NCBI GenBank assembly: GCA_965649825.1
Contig: OZ287695.1
Location: forward strand, 558,001 to 622,000
Reading direction: 5' to 3'
Length of the DNA: 64,000 nt
Source of the DNA: Penicillus capitatus
Lineage: Eukaryota > Chlorophyta
The notes below the pieces were generated by a model, which had not been told where the DNA came from, made no database searches, and saw nothing but the letters and a program-made list of their open reading frames with translations. Within the stretch, counting starts at the first letter, position 1; every line of letters begins with the position of its first letter. Of the stretch, positions 11,877-24,466 are shown one piece after another. The position numbers were made by a program, and so were the translations under genes.

Positions 11877-13087
11877 GACGAGAGTAATGGAGCGATTAAA
11901 AGACTTGTAGGTCCCCCGTAACGTCCAGTGAATGTTAGACACTACGAGGAGAAGAAACCGTTCATGTCACTGTCTTATTGGTCCAGGCTTCCTTTATGCA
12001 CACTGAGTTGGCATGCAAAACCAGATTGACTGCTTCTCGCCATGCATATGCATATAGCTTTTTCGCGTGCCGCTCGACTAAATCCAGTTGTTGCATTGAA
12101 ATGTGCAACTGTGTGAATCACGATCTATGCTTCACCTCTATTCCGTGTACATTCATTTTTTAAGCGTTCTTCATGGCGATAGTCGCTCTGACGGTCAGTC
12201 CTTTGTATTCCATCTAGCTTTCTGCCAAGACCATGTAAACGTCTCTCAGTTGTTCAGAACAAATCAGGCTCATTGCTACGGATCAATGGACTAACTAGCG
12301 CGAATGGTACGGTAATCCTATCAAACACAAAACCGTTCATATCTCCAGATTCTTATGCTGATCTCTCCTGTTCGACGGCAGACGGCGATCTAGCGGCGCA
12401 GCAGAAGGCAAAGAACCAGAGAACCAGAGAGCTCGGACGATGGGCAGGAAACGAAGTCTACCCTAAATGACCACTCCGATCAGCAAGAGAAGCACCGGAG
12501 AGCCAAGAGGCAGACGACGTTCCGAAGGATGCAATCGCTTCTGGACGCGACGAATTGTAGCGCAGGATTGTTCAGCGTCAGTTCGAAACAGATCAATCCA
12601 AACCGCGCTCTCCGCATTTCCATTGCGGCTCGTGTCAGAAAGCCAACTCGAACATTTCGCATCAGTGAACATGAGGAAGGGGACTGTGTGCTGCTCTTCG
12701 ACTGACCAACACAGTTGCGAAAGGCAATGACAAGTACAGCCAAACGTCGCTTATTGCACATGCGCGTGCTTGGTGAGTGTGATAGAGACTGACGGCGGTG
12801 TCAACAACAACACGGCAGCACCGTGTTACAAAAGAAAAGACGGCACACATCTTTGGTTCTCTGCGACAGACTTGTGTTTCAGATGATTCTCTGCGCACAT
12901 TGAGCACAAAAGAAAAAAAACAATGATGAATAAAATGCACCCCCACTCTTAATGAACATCGATCTCTTTGAGAACAGCCACCTCTGACTTTTGTTTGAAT
13001 TCCGAACCCCCATGTAGATGCCTTGCATGGCCATGACGTGTGCACGCACAAAATTCAACCCATCTGTTCCGCTGCGAAAGGCGGTTA
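11877..13087. other. intergenic: gene B upstream and 3' flank of membrane-protein gene
   Basis: 11940-12120 resembles the upstream regions of E, G and I only weakly. 12780-12900 resembles 63340-63430; both flank members of the same membrane-protein family on their 3' side. No supported coding sequence is seen. A short frame at 12463-12672 has a hydrophobic tail but no other support. Confidence 0.45.
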
Positions 13088-14074
13088 TTAGTTGATCTGC
13101 GCCATTTCTGTTTCGTCCTGAGGGAGCGCTTCTTTTCCATTTTCCATCCGTTGGTATGTTGCGTTCTCCCTCTGCAGGCCAGACCGAATCTTCATAAGGA
13201 GGCAGGGAACAAATATGGTGACCACCCAGGCTGCCATGAAATACGGCCACACCTGAATGGCTCCCCAAACGAAAACAGCAACGAACCACATCACTCCGAA
13301 CACCAAGCCGCCAGTGTAGTACCAATGTTTCAGTGTTTCGTCAATGAACGCTAATGTGACGCCCACACCGAAGAACAGAAGTCCGCCGCCTCCTGCTATC
13401 GTCCAGAACATCAGGTGAGAACGCTCTTCGTCTTCAGGACAGTCAACGCTTCTGCGTTTCTTGCAGTTCCATTTGTTGCAGAAGCCATTACCTTTGCCTT
13501 CGCACTGACAGATAGATGGCTCGCCGTCTTCATTCGCAGGAATGTCTTCTTTCCAGAGGAGACAAACGCCGTCGGTCGTGTTTGCTTCCAGGCAGCTGTA
13601 ATACTCATATTGGGGATCTCCCTTCGTGTCCGGATCAGTGCAGTACCATTCTTCGCAGTAGTTCTTCTTCGGCGATGGATTGAAGCAACGGCATCTGGTC
13701 GTGTTTCCAGAGGTCGTCGTGCACTGATCATGAGCATTAAAGCCAGGTTCGATTTCACTCGGATGGCAAATCCAGAGAGGACAGTGAAGACCGCGTTGGT
13801 AGCAACAGTAGCAACGTCCCCGTTCCAGGCCTCCTGTCGACCATTCCGTGCAAAACGCCTCGTTGTTGTCGAGGCAACGGTGGTCGCTCCTGGATAAGGA
13901 CCAACAGTGACGCGGACTGTTCTCTACCTGGTTTGCTCGACCACTGCCTGGAGACGTCGAACTTTTTCTGTTGGACCCAGTGGTCCTCTCGGTACGGATA
14001 ATCGACTTTTGACAAAACGCGGCTCCGAAGAGCGTAGAGGACAGAAGAATCGTCAGAACGCGTCGAAAAAGCAT
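13088..14074 (-). CDS. Cys-rich secretory-pathway membrane protein, unknown function
   Basis: Single-exon gene of 328 aa. It starts with a signal peptide (MLFRRVLTILLSSTLFGAAF). A luminal or extracellular part of about 195 residues carries more than 20 cysteines in short CxC/CxxC spacings and several N-glycosylation sequons (NTT, NTTR). Four hydrophobic spans follow from about residue 223, then a short polar cytoplasmic tail rich in acidic and amide residues. I do not recognise the family. The C-terminal span region (TGGLVFGVMWFVAVFVWGA) resembles fragments at 14753-14866 and 63726-64000, so this is a small local family. An intact reading frame with no intron contrasts with its neighbours. 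Confidence 0.75.
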   Translation of the reverse strand: MLFRRVLTILLSSTLFGAAFCQKSIIRTERTTGSNRKSSTSPGSGRANQVENSPRHCWSLSRSDHRCLDNNEAFCTEWSTGGLERGRCYCCYQRGLHCPLWICHPSEIEPGFNAHDQCTTTSGNTTRCRCFNPSPKKNYCEEWYCTDPDTKGDPQYEYYSCLEANTTDGVCLLWKEDIPANEDGEPSICQCEGKGNGFCNKWNCKKRRSVDCPEDEERSHLMFWTIAGGGGLLFFGVGVTLAFIDETLKHWYYTGGLVFGVMWFVAVFVWGAIQVWPYFMAAWVVTIFVPCLLMKIRSGLQRENATYQRMENGKEALPQDETEMAQIN

Positions 14075-14752
14075 CCTAAGAAAAACAGAAAACTCGGCTA
14101 TCGATGATCAAAAATCCGTCTGTTGCTGCGTAAACTGCATGAATTACCGATTTTTATAGCTGAAAAAATGTGGGAACATCTCTTACAAAGCGAACACGTG
14201 AAGCAAGCGGTACACGTAAGGACCTTCTTGCTGGGAAGTCGCGAGCCGCGGGAATTGTCAGACGTGACGGTTAGAGCATGACGACGGACCCATTTCGAAG
14301 GGCCAAGTCGTCGAGTATCTAGCAATCTGCCCGTTCGGGCAAATATTTGTCTGGACAAAAATCGAACGAGGCGCAGATGGCCTTAGACACGAAGCGAAAG
14401 CTGCATCGCGTTTGTGCTAACTGAAAATTCTGAGGCGCACGAGGGATACGTCGACTGCATTCCTGAGCGGAAAGTCAAACGTAAGTCGACACTTTGTTGG
14501 CGTCAGTCCTCCGGTCTGGCTGAAAATGGTGGTTCTCCTTGTTCTCACTTTTTATTTTGAATGGATTTTAACGCACAACGATTCAGCCGGCAGCTAAGAG
14601 CGACACAGAAATAACGCGCAAACGCCAAGGGGATGCGCACCGCAAATCTGTTATGAAACAACGTGCGTCGCCGAAATAGCGGCGCGTCACTCTGGCATGG
14701 CCGAATCGTCAGAAAGCAGCAGGGAGAAAACGCTGTGGCCACTCATGCAATA

Positions 14753-14866
14753 GAGAAGTAAATCAACACATGATCGGCTGCACAAATGACAACGGCAATG
14801 ACCCATATCCCTCCCAACAACCCTCCGACAGTAAGATATCGCCTTTTCAGGGTTCCTTTTGAATAG
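14753..14866 (-). pseudogene. fragment of the Cys-rich membrane-protein family
   Basis: On the minus strand this stretch reads LKRRYLTVGGLLGGIWVIAVVI and ends in a TGA at 14753-14755. It aligns with the loop-plus-membrane-span segment of the 13088-14074 protein and of the 63726-64000 gene. No Cys-rich domain or start is found upstream, so it is probably a relic of a tandem copy. Confidence 0.5.
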
Positions 14867-14874
14867 ACACTTGT

Positions 14875-16617
14875 GTGCAGCCCACGAAGAGTAGAAATCT
14901 GCCTATTGCCACCAACAACACCAAACTGAGGAAGAAGGCGAAACAGCTGCGCAAAGCCGAAAAGGTCAGCAAGAAACAGCTAGATCGCCTGAGAACATCG
15001 TCGAATGCAGGTCGGGATATGTCATTTTTGATGCTATGTATACAACATCTGTTATGCCATTGCAGAGGACAGGGTCGATAAACGTGAGTTTCGAAGTGTC
15101 GAGTGTGTCACAACGACAGCCGAAGCGACGATGATCGTGGCGGCGAAGTGCGGAGCTAGGAGAATCGAACCCCCTCGCCCTTCACACTGGCGGCAAGCAA
15201 TGCTGTTTCTCAGACATAGACAGGTGGAGATGTCGTTTGTCGATGTCATGCATACCTTCGATCCGCCATCACCAAGGGAGACCGACTGCTGCTGCCGCCG
15301 CTTATACTTGTGATCGATGCATCTCAGTCGATGAATGCGGATGCCATCAAGGTCCTCGTGGACACACTCGTCAAAGCATCTCAAGCGCAACTCTGTTCAT
15401 CGTACTCTCCTGTCTCCGTGTACATTTGCCTTGGAAGAGGCCGATGGTGTGCAAATGGGGAAGATCACTGCCACAGGAAAAGGGCAACACTACATTCTGC
15501 CATCGCCAGAAGATATTCCGTACAGCTTTGGCGATGCCATTGGTAGGTTGCTGTGTGTATCTGCCAAGTGCATCAAGGTCGCATTTACTCCGCTGATAAG
15601 ATCAGCGTCTTCCCGAGAGGCGAACCTCAAGGACAAGGCTCCTTCCTTCAACGCTTCCGCATGGAATGTGTCGGAGAAAGAGAAGATCAAGTTCCTGGTG
15701 TCTCTCCGTTTCACCATATCGAGCAGCCCGGCATCGATAAAATATATGAATGGTGATTTTACATGGGATCCGCGCATGACATACCCCAAGCATCGATACA
15801 ATGAATTTCAGTATCTTATGACAATGCCTCTACATGCAGGAACGCCAACAGCCCTGTTGCTTTGATTGGTACTGGCGAGAAATCGCCGACGGCAATCGAT
15901 CGACGACGCTTGGAGAGAATTGCCGCATTCAAACTGAAGGAGACCGCTGACAGATGCATGACGACTCCAGATCTGGAAAACGTCAAGAGTATGATCCAAG
16001 GCGCCGTCGATATTGTAGTGTCATTGGGACGAACGCGCTTCGCGTCGGCCATGGGTGCTGCGTAGCAAATATTTTTAAAAAACCAAAACGTTTCTTACAC
16101 ACAACTCATCATGAGTCTCTATTTAATGCTTTCGATCGCAGCATCCCATCAGTTCTGTCTGTCGCATCGGACCGTCATCTTCCCGATCCCTCGTCACCAA
16201 TGTGACATCATGGTTCCGTACCATGAGGAGTTCACAGTAGAAAAGGTCAAAGGAGGCGATGACAGAACCTCACTCCATAGCGATATGGCAGATATCAGTT
16301 TTGTTCTGACTCGTGTCCACAGAGGCAACAAATCTCGAAGCAGTGTTTGTTCGCAGTTGGACGTCTAGATTGATCTCTTGGTATCTGAAAGATCCAGAAG
16401 CACTAGTGATGACAGCAGCTTCATCCTTGACGAGTTCTATGACTCCGAGGTTCAAAAGAAGAGTGGAGCGCAAATGGCAAAGGGAGTTGACTCGACAACC
16501 GCATGCCAAGAATGGATTTCATCTGCCTCAGAGCTTCAGGCCCAGATCCATGCCTGGAACGGAAACACAGTTGCAACCGATTTCTACCGTTCATACGCCC
16601 AGTCTACCGCGTAGTCG
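14875..16617 (+). pseudogene. vWA-domain protein, apparently decayed
   Basis: Pieces of a von Willebrand factor A-domain protein are readable in changing frames. A basic N-terminal part (LRKKAKQLRKAEKVSKKQL) is at about 14930. A MIDAS-like string LILVIDASQSM is at about 15305. The segment TFALEEADG...GQHYILPSPEDIPYSFGDAIG, typical of the end of such domains, runs to about 15540. Then come LRRIAAFKLKETAD-like helices at about 15900 and a C-terminal piece ending TDFYRSYAQS near 16610. Between SVY and TFAL about 2 nt are missing (near 15425), and further frame changes occur after 15600, which short introns do not obviously repair. It could still be a gene with unusual splicing. MIDAS motifs bind metal in adhesion proteins. 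Confidence 0.45.
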
Positions 16618-16780
16618 AACATCAATGAGTAACGAGACGGCCAAGGTCCTGTCAGACTATATTCTGGAAGAGCATGCAGCAGTGGGGGAAGTAGGGATGG
16701 GGTCTTTGAGCCGAATGGACGATGCCATTGGGCATGATGACTTCTCTACAGCCTTGATCGAAGCGTCAGCCGCTCTTTAA

Positions 16781-17620
16781 CGTGCACAAGAATCTCCTCG
16801 CAATGATGTGCATGTCAGCGACACATGTACTTGGCATCCAATTGGCAGAAGTGAAAAGTCGATCGAATCTGTCAAATCCAGATGCAACGGTGGACATGTC
16901 TCTGTATCGAAACAACTTGATCTCGTGGTCCATGATACGGTGAAAGACAAAGGGTGCGAAACCCTGGATGAAAACGGAGGGCACCTCAAGGGGGCGATTT
17001 TGTTTGCTCAGTGAATCGTTTTTGAGTGGCTTCATGTGTGCATTGCAAAAGCCACAGCAGTTAGATACGTTTTCGATTTTTTCCCTGCATGAGAGCGCCT
17101 GCACTCTTTTGCCGGTCCTTACGCTAACCTTGTATGTCCTGCCTTCCGTTGCTGTCTGCTGCCGACTGGAGAAGGACATTAGTGTTATCCAGCCTTAAAT
17201 GCTTCGAGTGCTACACACTTTGGGTAATCGAAGTCCTAATCATTGCTTGCAAACGAGCCCTGTTCTGTCGAGGACTGTTGAATTTAGAACACGTGGACAG
17301 TCAGTCACACGCGGCAGTTCATCAGCCTCCATTTTTCGTAATCAGTCACATCATCCACTTTAGCTGTCACCACAGGCGAGAACACTCACTGTCATCTCAT
17401 GGTCTAACAGATCCGTAATGAACATCTGTTACAACCCGAACAACAAATTGTAGCCATTACCTCATCGATAAAGTTGCAGTCGATCATCAAGTATGGCACG
17501 CGTTAAGGCTTCTCTGCTAGAGTCCGTCACATCAAGTCGCGGGATTCGACATGACCCTTATCTTCACGTTTCGCTTTTTGTCCTCAACCAGTTGCATTTA
17601 GGCCAACTTAGCATACCCTC
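16781..17620. other. intergenic, left flank of LTR element
   Basis: Short frames only, none with recognisable protein features. The last five bases (CCCTC, 17616-17620) are the target-site duplication of the LTR element. Confidence 0.5.
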
Positions 17621-17956
17621 TGTCGGGAATCGCTGTAACGATGCGCTTCACACGAATCGGCTCTCAGCGCGAACGACGACGTGAACGCACGCTCAGACCG
17701 CGAACACAGGAATACGAGTTGGTTTACAGGAGACTGTTGCGTTTAAGTACTCGCGGTGGTTGGGGATTCCCTAACCTCAAGAGCAACAGCTGTGAACTCC
17801 TGCCCACCTTCAACAACCATCAGCCTACCGTTATTGTAACAGCAGGTCAGAGGCGAACACCCGTCGCGACCGATGGTCAGCGCGCCAGGGTGGTTCTTCG
17901 CCGACGCAACCGTTCTGATGGCTGTGGCGGGCGACATGACATCTGCATATCCGACA
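17621..17956 (-). repeat. 3' LTR
   Basis: 336 bp, TG...CA ends, matching 19764-20099 base for base as far as I can read. It is preceded on the + strand by the CCCTC target duplication. It contains a copy of the first ten gag codons because gag starts inside the 5' LTR. Confidence 0.92.
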
Positions 17957-18093
17957 GTGACTCCCCCTCACTTAACACGTCACGCCCCGACGTTTAAGTG
18001 ACACACGAAAAGGGAAAACAACCTTGCCTAAGGAAAGGTAGAACCACGAGCGTTTTAAAACAACGTCGTTTATTAGAACACCGCCACAGATGC

Positions 18094-19794
18094 TCACAGA
18101 TCCATAGCGCTGCGTCTTACTCCATCACCACGTGAGATCCAGACGGTCAGCAGCCACGTCGGTGCACCTCTCTTGAACACGTCCTCTGGCTTCCCGTTGT
18201 CCCCGAGTCGATAGACACGGAGCTCCGTCCCTGGTTCCACGCGAGGAACGATGGCTTCCATCCGTCCATGACTCGTTGGTCCTTCCCGGGGACTTACGAA
18301 ATAGCTCGCGAGAGGTAGCGCTTCATTCACACGGCCTTTCGCATCGACTTCCGCGAGAAGCCCCACAGACGACGGGAACTTCTTCCGTCGGGCGCATGCT
18401 GCAGTCTCGACAGCCGAAAGGTATGGTGGCGCCATTCGCCGTTCGGTTCCCACGTCTTCTGCGTCTTCATACTGGGTACCTTGAACGAATTCTGCGAAGC
18501 GTCTGGTCGCCGAGACCAACTCAAGCTGCCCCCGTGGTTCTTCTGCTGCTATGGAAAAGAGACTTCGACAAGGTTCTGCTTCGTCGTCGTTAGCGCGGAC
18601 TTCCATACGTTTCGCAGTCCCCGCCATTTCTAACGTCAGGTCTCGGCGTTGAAATGATAGGCGAGGTGACATCTCACACCATCGGGACAAGATGGGCAGA
18701 CGGGCTGGAAGTCCATCGTCACAGCCACCGTCCCACGGAATCGTGAGTTCTGCGTCGAGGAACTCGACGACAGCGTGCCGGAGTCGGATACCCGAAAGCT
18801 CTGCCGGTTTCGGTTCGGAGAAATGGTGAGGTTCGCATGTGCATTCTCTGCTGTCATTTCCGTCGCGGTCGCCGTAACCGCCGAGGGTTCGCATCGACTC
18901 ATCCTGCGCAGCTGTCACCTCAGATTCGCCGCAGGGGTCGCATGCACTGTCGTTGTCGTCTCCACAATCGAGAGTCTGCGTCTCTTCAACAGACTCCCCC
19001 AGAGCGGTCGCCATGTCTGACTCGCTTCTGGCTTCGAACACGTCGTCTTCCAAACGCCGCTCTTGGCGTTTCTCCTGCTTCTTCACAGGAAGAATGGTAA
19101 TGCCAGCTGGCAACTGGCGAAGTGCTTCGTCTTCTGCATCAGCCGTCGCAAACTCTGGTGCGTCGGTTGGTAAATGTCGACTCGTCTGCTCGAGTCTACG
19201 GGCTCCATCCGGTCTGGAGACCGTCGTACGGTTGCGTCCGAGCTCAGGCTCTGGAGCTTCGTCTTCGTCCTCGTCCTCGTCGGTTTCGTCGAACCAACGG
19301 ACACGTCTGCGTGCGCCCGCCCCGTTGACTCCGCGACGGAGAAAAGATGCACTGGTCGACGCTCGCCGAGTACATACGGACTTTTCTGCGCGTTCAGCGC
19401 GCAGTCTCCTCTGTTTTCGACAGAGGCTCAGGAGCTGCTTTCCTGTCCGGCTCGGGTCGTGCCTCCCGAATCGGTCGGTCAACCGACGGCTCCACTCTGC
19501 CCACTGCAGAGCAACAGCGTCGCTAAAACCGAAGTGCAGTTCGGCCCAGTCTGCCGCTGGTCCGTCGAGAAACGCGATGGCAATCCCGGCCCGTGTTCCT
19601 GGCTCGTCGTCTACATGGCGCAGACGAAAGAACGAGGTCATCTCGTCGACCCATTCCTTCGGGTCGCTGCGTCCATCATAACGCGGGCAGGGTGTCGACT
19701 CGATGCGCATGGTCTGTCGCAACGATACGAAACGCTCGACAGTTGCCCCGGAGGTCCACCAGTTGTCGGGAATCGCTGTAACGATGCGCTTCAC
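18094..19794 (-). CDS. gag: gag-like protein of LTR element
   Basis: Single open frame of 566 aa. Residues about 36-115 resemble the retrotransposon gag domain (YDGRSDPKEWVDEMTSFF, then FLDGPAADWAELHF and WSRRLTDRFG). An arginine-rich stretch and an acidic run (DETDEDEDEDE) follow. No CCHC knuckle, protease or polymerase motif is seen. The longest frame begins inside the 5' LTR and reads through the primer-binding site; the next Met (residue 29, at 19710) lies after it and directly before the conserved domain, and is the more conventional start. The length and the acidic C-terminal half are unlike a minimal gag. The + strand frame at 18953-19681 is only its shadow. Confidence 0.8.
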   Translation of the reverse strand: MKRIVTAIPDNWWTSGATVERFVSLRQTMRIESTPCPRYDGRSDPKEWVDEMTSFFRLRHVDDEPGTRAGIAIAFLDGPAADWAELHFGFSDAVALQWAEWSRRLTDRFGRHDPSRTGKQLLSLCRKQRRLRAERAEKSVCTRRASTSASFLRRGVNGAGARRRVRWFDETDEDEDEDEAPEPELGRNRTTVSRPDGARRLEQTSRHLPTDAPEFATADAEDEALRQLPAGITILPVKKQEKRQERRLEDDVFEARSESDMATALGESVEETQTLDCGDDNDSACDPCGESEVTAAQDESMRTLGGYGDRDGNDSRECTCEPHHFSEPKPAELSGIRLRHAVVEFLDAELTIPWDGGCDDGLPARLPILSRWCEMSPRLSFQRRDLTLEMAGTAKRMEVRANDDEAEPCRSLFSIAAEEPRGQLELVSATRRFAEFVQGTQYEDAEDVGTERRMAPPYLSAVETAACARRKKFPSSVGLLAEVDAKGRVNEALPLASYFVSPREGPTSHGRMEAIVPRVEPGTELRVYRLGDNGKPEDVFKRGAPTWLLTVWISRGDGVRRSAMDL

Positions 19795-20099
19795 ACGAAT
19801 CGGCTCTCAGCGCGAACGACGACGTGAACGCACGCTCAGACCGCGAACACAGGAATACGAGTTGGTTTACAGGAGACTGTTGCGTTTAAGTACTCGCGGT
19901 GGTTGGGGATTCCCTAACCTCAAGAGCAACAGCTGTGAACTCCTGCCCACCTTCAACAACCATCAGCCTACCGTTATTGTAACAGCAGGTCAGAGGCGAA
20001 CACCCGTCGCGACCGATGGTCAGCGCGCCAGGGTGGTTCTTCGCCGACGCAACCGTTCTGATGGCTGTGGCGGGCGACATGACATCTGCATATCCGACA
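19764..20099 (-). repeat. 5' LTR
   Basis: 336-bp copy matching the LTR at 17621-17956. Its right end (CCGACA) abuts the CCCTC duplication at 20100-20104, only 69 bp before the start of the BTB gene on the opposite strand. Confidence 0.92.
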
Positions 20100-20168
20100 C
20101 CCTCCCCTTCGTTTTTACACCGCGGCAATCATCTGACGTCGCAGAGAGGGGAAGAGAAGGCAGTTTGC

Positions 20169-20898
20169 ATGAGTGCTCGGCAGCCGCTCTATCTTCCGTT
20201 CGATGGCACGTGCAGATGCAGCCGCAACGGGGACGTGACTCTTGCTTTCGCGGATGGTTCTTTACTAAAAACACAGTCCAAGTTGCTGCAGCTGGCGTCT
20301 CCCACATTCGACGCAATGCTGACAGACTGCTCACAGAGAGAAAGAATAGACATGGAGAGAACGTCTAGAGAGACATGGGTCCGTATTCTGAACTTTCTGC
20401 ATCCGTCTGCGCCGCCTTTTGTGTGGGACATCAACCCGTGCGAAGAAACGGATCTAATCGTAGAGACACGCGCCCTCGACAGTCCTGAAGCGTTTTGGCA
20501 TTTAGGTTGACATGCTGGAACAGGCGAGGAAGTTCAAGTTCGACGCCTTGCTGATGTTCCTGGATGATTCGATTTCCGAAAAACTGTCTCTTAAACACCC
20601 TACTACGTTCGGATTCCTCTTCGCAAGAAGCAGCACCATCCCAGAATACCGACGAGGTTTCTACCACACGGCGATTCGTTTTGAGGCCGAGCTGCCCAAC
20701 GTTAACAAGCAGATGCGTTTGCATGTTGCCGGACTCTTGCGGAGATTTATCACGGATTCTAAAGACATTCGTAGACAAAGAGAGGAATGCCTTTGGCTTC
20801 ATGGTCGCAATATGGATAAACGGATCCTCAGAAATGTCATCGAGAACGGAAGTCCCGATTTCTTCAAGAAGCTGTTGGAAGATCTGATAGGGGACTGA
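20169..20898 (+). CDS. BTB/POZ domain protein
   Basis: Two exons, 20169-20459 and 20506-20898, separated by a 46-nt GT-AG intron, give 227 aa. Residues about 17-75 show the BTB pattern: GDVTLAFADG, a position corresponding to the HK(x)L segment (LLKTQSKLLQLASPTFDAML), and an ILNFLHP helix. The rest is helical, with no Kelch or MATH motif. BTB domains mediate dimerisation and often recruit cullin-3 ligases; the partner here is unknown. The ATG at 20169 is the first in frame after the LTR flank, whose insertion 69 bp upstream may have replaced part of the promoter. Decayed copies lie at 39560-39830 and 48240-48470, each before a D-type protease gene as here. Confidence 0.75.
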
Positions 20899-21501
20899 TA
20901 GTGTTTGCTTGTGATGATGGACAATTTAAGTCGCAGACAGTAAATGATCTGGCAGTCCACGAGGAAAGCAGCGAAACGCGCCGCGAACTGAGGTTGTAAT
21001 AGCGTTTTGTTAAAAGGCTATCGATGGCTTAGCAAGAGGATCCTGTTTCGTCGTTCGGATTCTTCACGGATTGACTGTCTTTCGCACTCTCTGCAGTACT
21101 GTCATGCTTAATACAGTGTGTCGTTCAGAAACGAAGAAAGCATCGGCCGTCTCAGAATCGACTGCATTCCTGTACGCTATTGCATCGATCGCAATCGTCG
21201 GCGGCGGAGGCGATCAGACAATCGCCGATAGATTCCAAAGGTTTCGGTCAAAGAATGTAAACGCCTTCCTCTTCTGGCATCGCCCTTACGAGAATTCACG
21301 TTGCCAAAGGGACCGACACTTTCAGAACGTGGCTGCGTCGTTCCTTCTCGATCAAATGGCTGTTCTACTTCACGGTAGACGTATGGCGCCGACAATCAGA
21401 GCTCAAAAAATTGTAGTGTAGCAAATGTGTATCGGCACATGGATAACACACAGCGCCAGGATGCGTTGCCGCGAAAAGTCAGTCCAAAGAGATGCAGAGG
21501 C
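20899..21501. other. intergenic between BTB gene and gene C, convergent
   Basis: Similar to 39820-40000 and 48470-48680, the segments after the two BTB pseudogenes (shared block GGCGATCAGACAATCGCCGAT and neighbours around 21208-21260). The frame at 21071-21421 is not conserved in the other copies and is probably not coding. Confidence 0.5.
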
Positions 21502-23968
<2,467 letters not shown>

Positions 23969-24398
23969 TTTCCAACGCGAATGGCGTGTAGATGCAAAAA
24001 CAGTCAACCGGTCCCGAGTCGTCTGTTGTACCAAATCGATTTCGAATCATTTCCGACGTTAAACGTTGCTTCGACTGCGTCTTGTCGTTCGCCTCACTAT
24101 TAGAGAAGCACTCCCGAGTGCGATGAAATTCTTTACCCAGCCGTCGAAAAAGATCTCCTAAGCTCTTGGGTTCTCGGTTAACCTAACGGGACAGTTTCAT
24201 GCTGTTGCGATAGAACAGGACAGTCTTACGTCGACGATCTTAATGGTCGCTATGCACATGCTGTCAAAGAAACGCGTCAGTTACATTGCAGTTGACTAAG
24301 TAAGACCGCCAACAAAGCATTCTAGGAACGCGCTAGGCGTACTTTCGCAAACACCTTGTCCAGAGTTGTTCATAGCAGGACTACGTTGCTGTCAACGT

Positions 24399-24420
24399 CA
24401 CATCACGCTAGAGTGATGTG
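24399..24420. repeat. hairpin 46 nt after gene D stop
   Basis: CACATCAC, loop GCTAGA, GTGATGTG. Counterpart of 5837-5858. The stem is unchanged although the surrounding arms have drifted, which hints at selection or simply at low local divergence. Confidence 0.55.
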
Positions 24421-24466
24421 GTTGGCAACAGAGAACGAAAAAGAATGCTTTTGAAAGACATCTGCT

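Larger units (their letters stand above)
17621..20099 (-). mobile_element. non-autonomous LTR retrotransposon (gag only), very young
   Basis: A 2479-bp element with 336-bp terminal direct repeats, each starting TG and ending CA, and a 5-bp target duplication CCCTC (17616-17620 and 20100-20104). I see no difference between the two LTRs, so insertion is recent. It lies on the minus strand. A primer-binding-site candidate TGGTGGACCTCCGGGGCA (19761-19744) begins 2 nt inside the 5' LTR and ends like a tRNA 3' end when complemented. A purine tract (GTGAGGGGGAG) sits just before the 3' LTR at about 17961-17971. Only a gag-like frame is present; no protease, reverse transcriptase or integrase motifs are visible, so mobilisation would need a partner element. 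Confidence 0.9.

Noticed and set aside
15131-15313. Short independent genes within the vWA region
   Set aside because: Frames are pieces of one decayed protein or their shadows rather than separate genes.
18953-19681. 242-aa + strand protein
   Set aside because: Lies exactly opposite the gag frame; Ser/Arg-rich composition is what the complement of that frame gives. No independent support.
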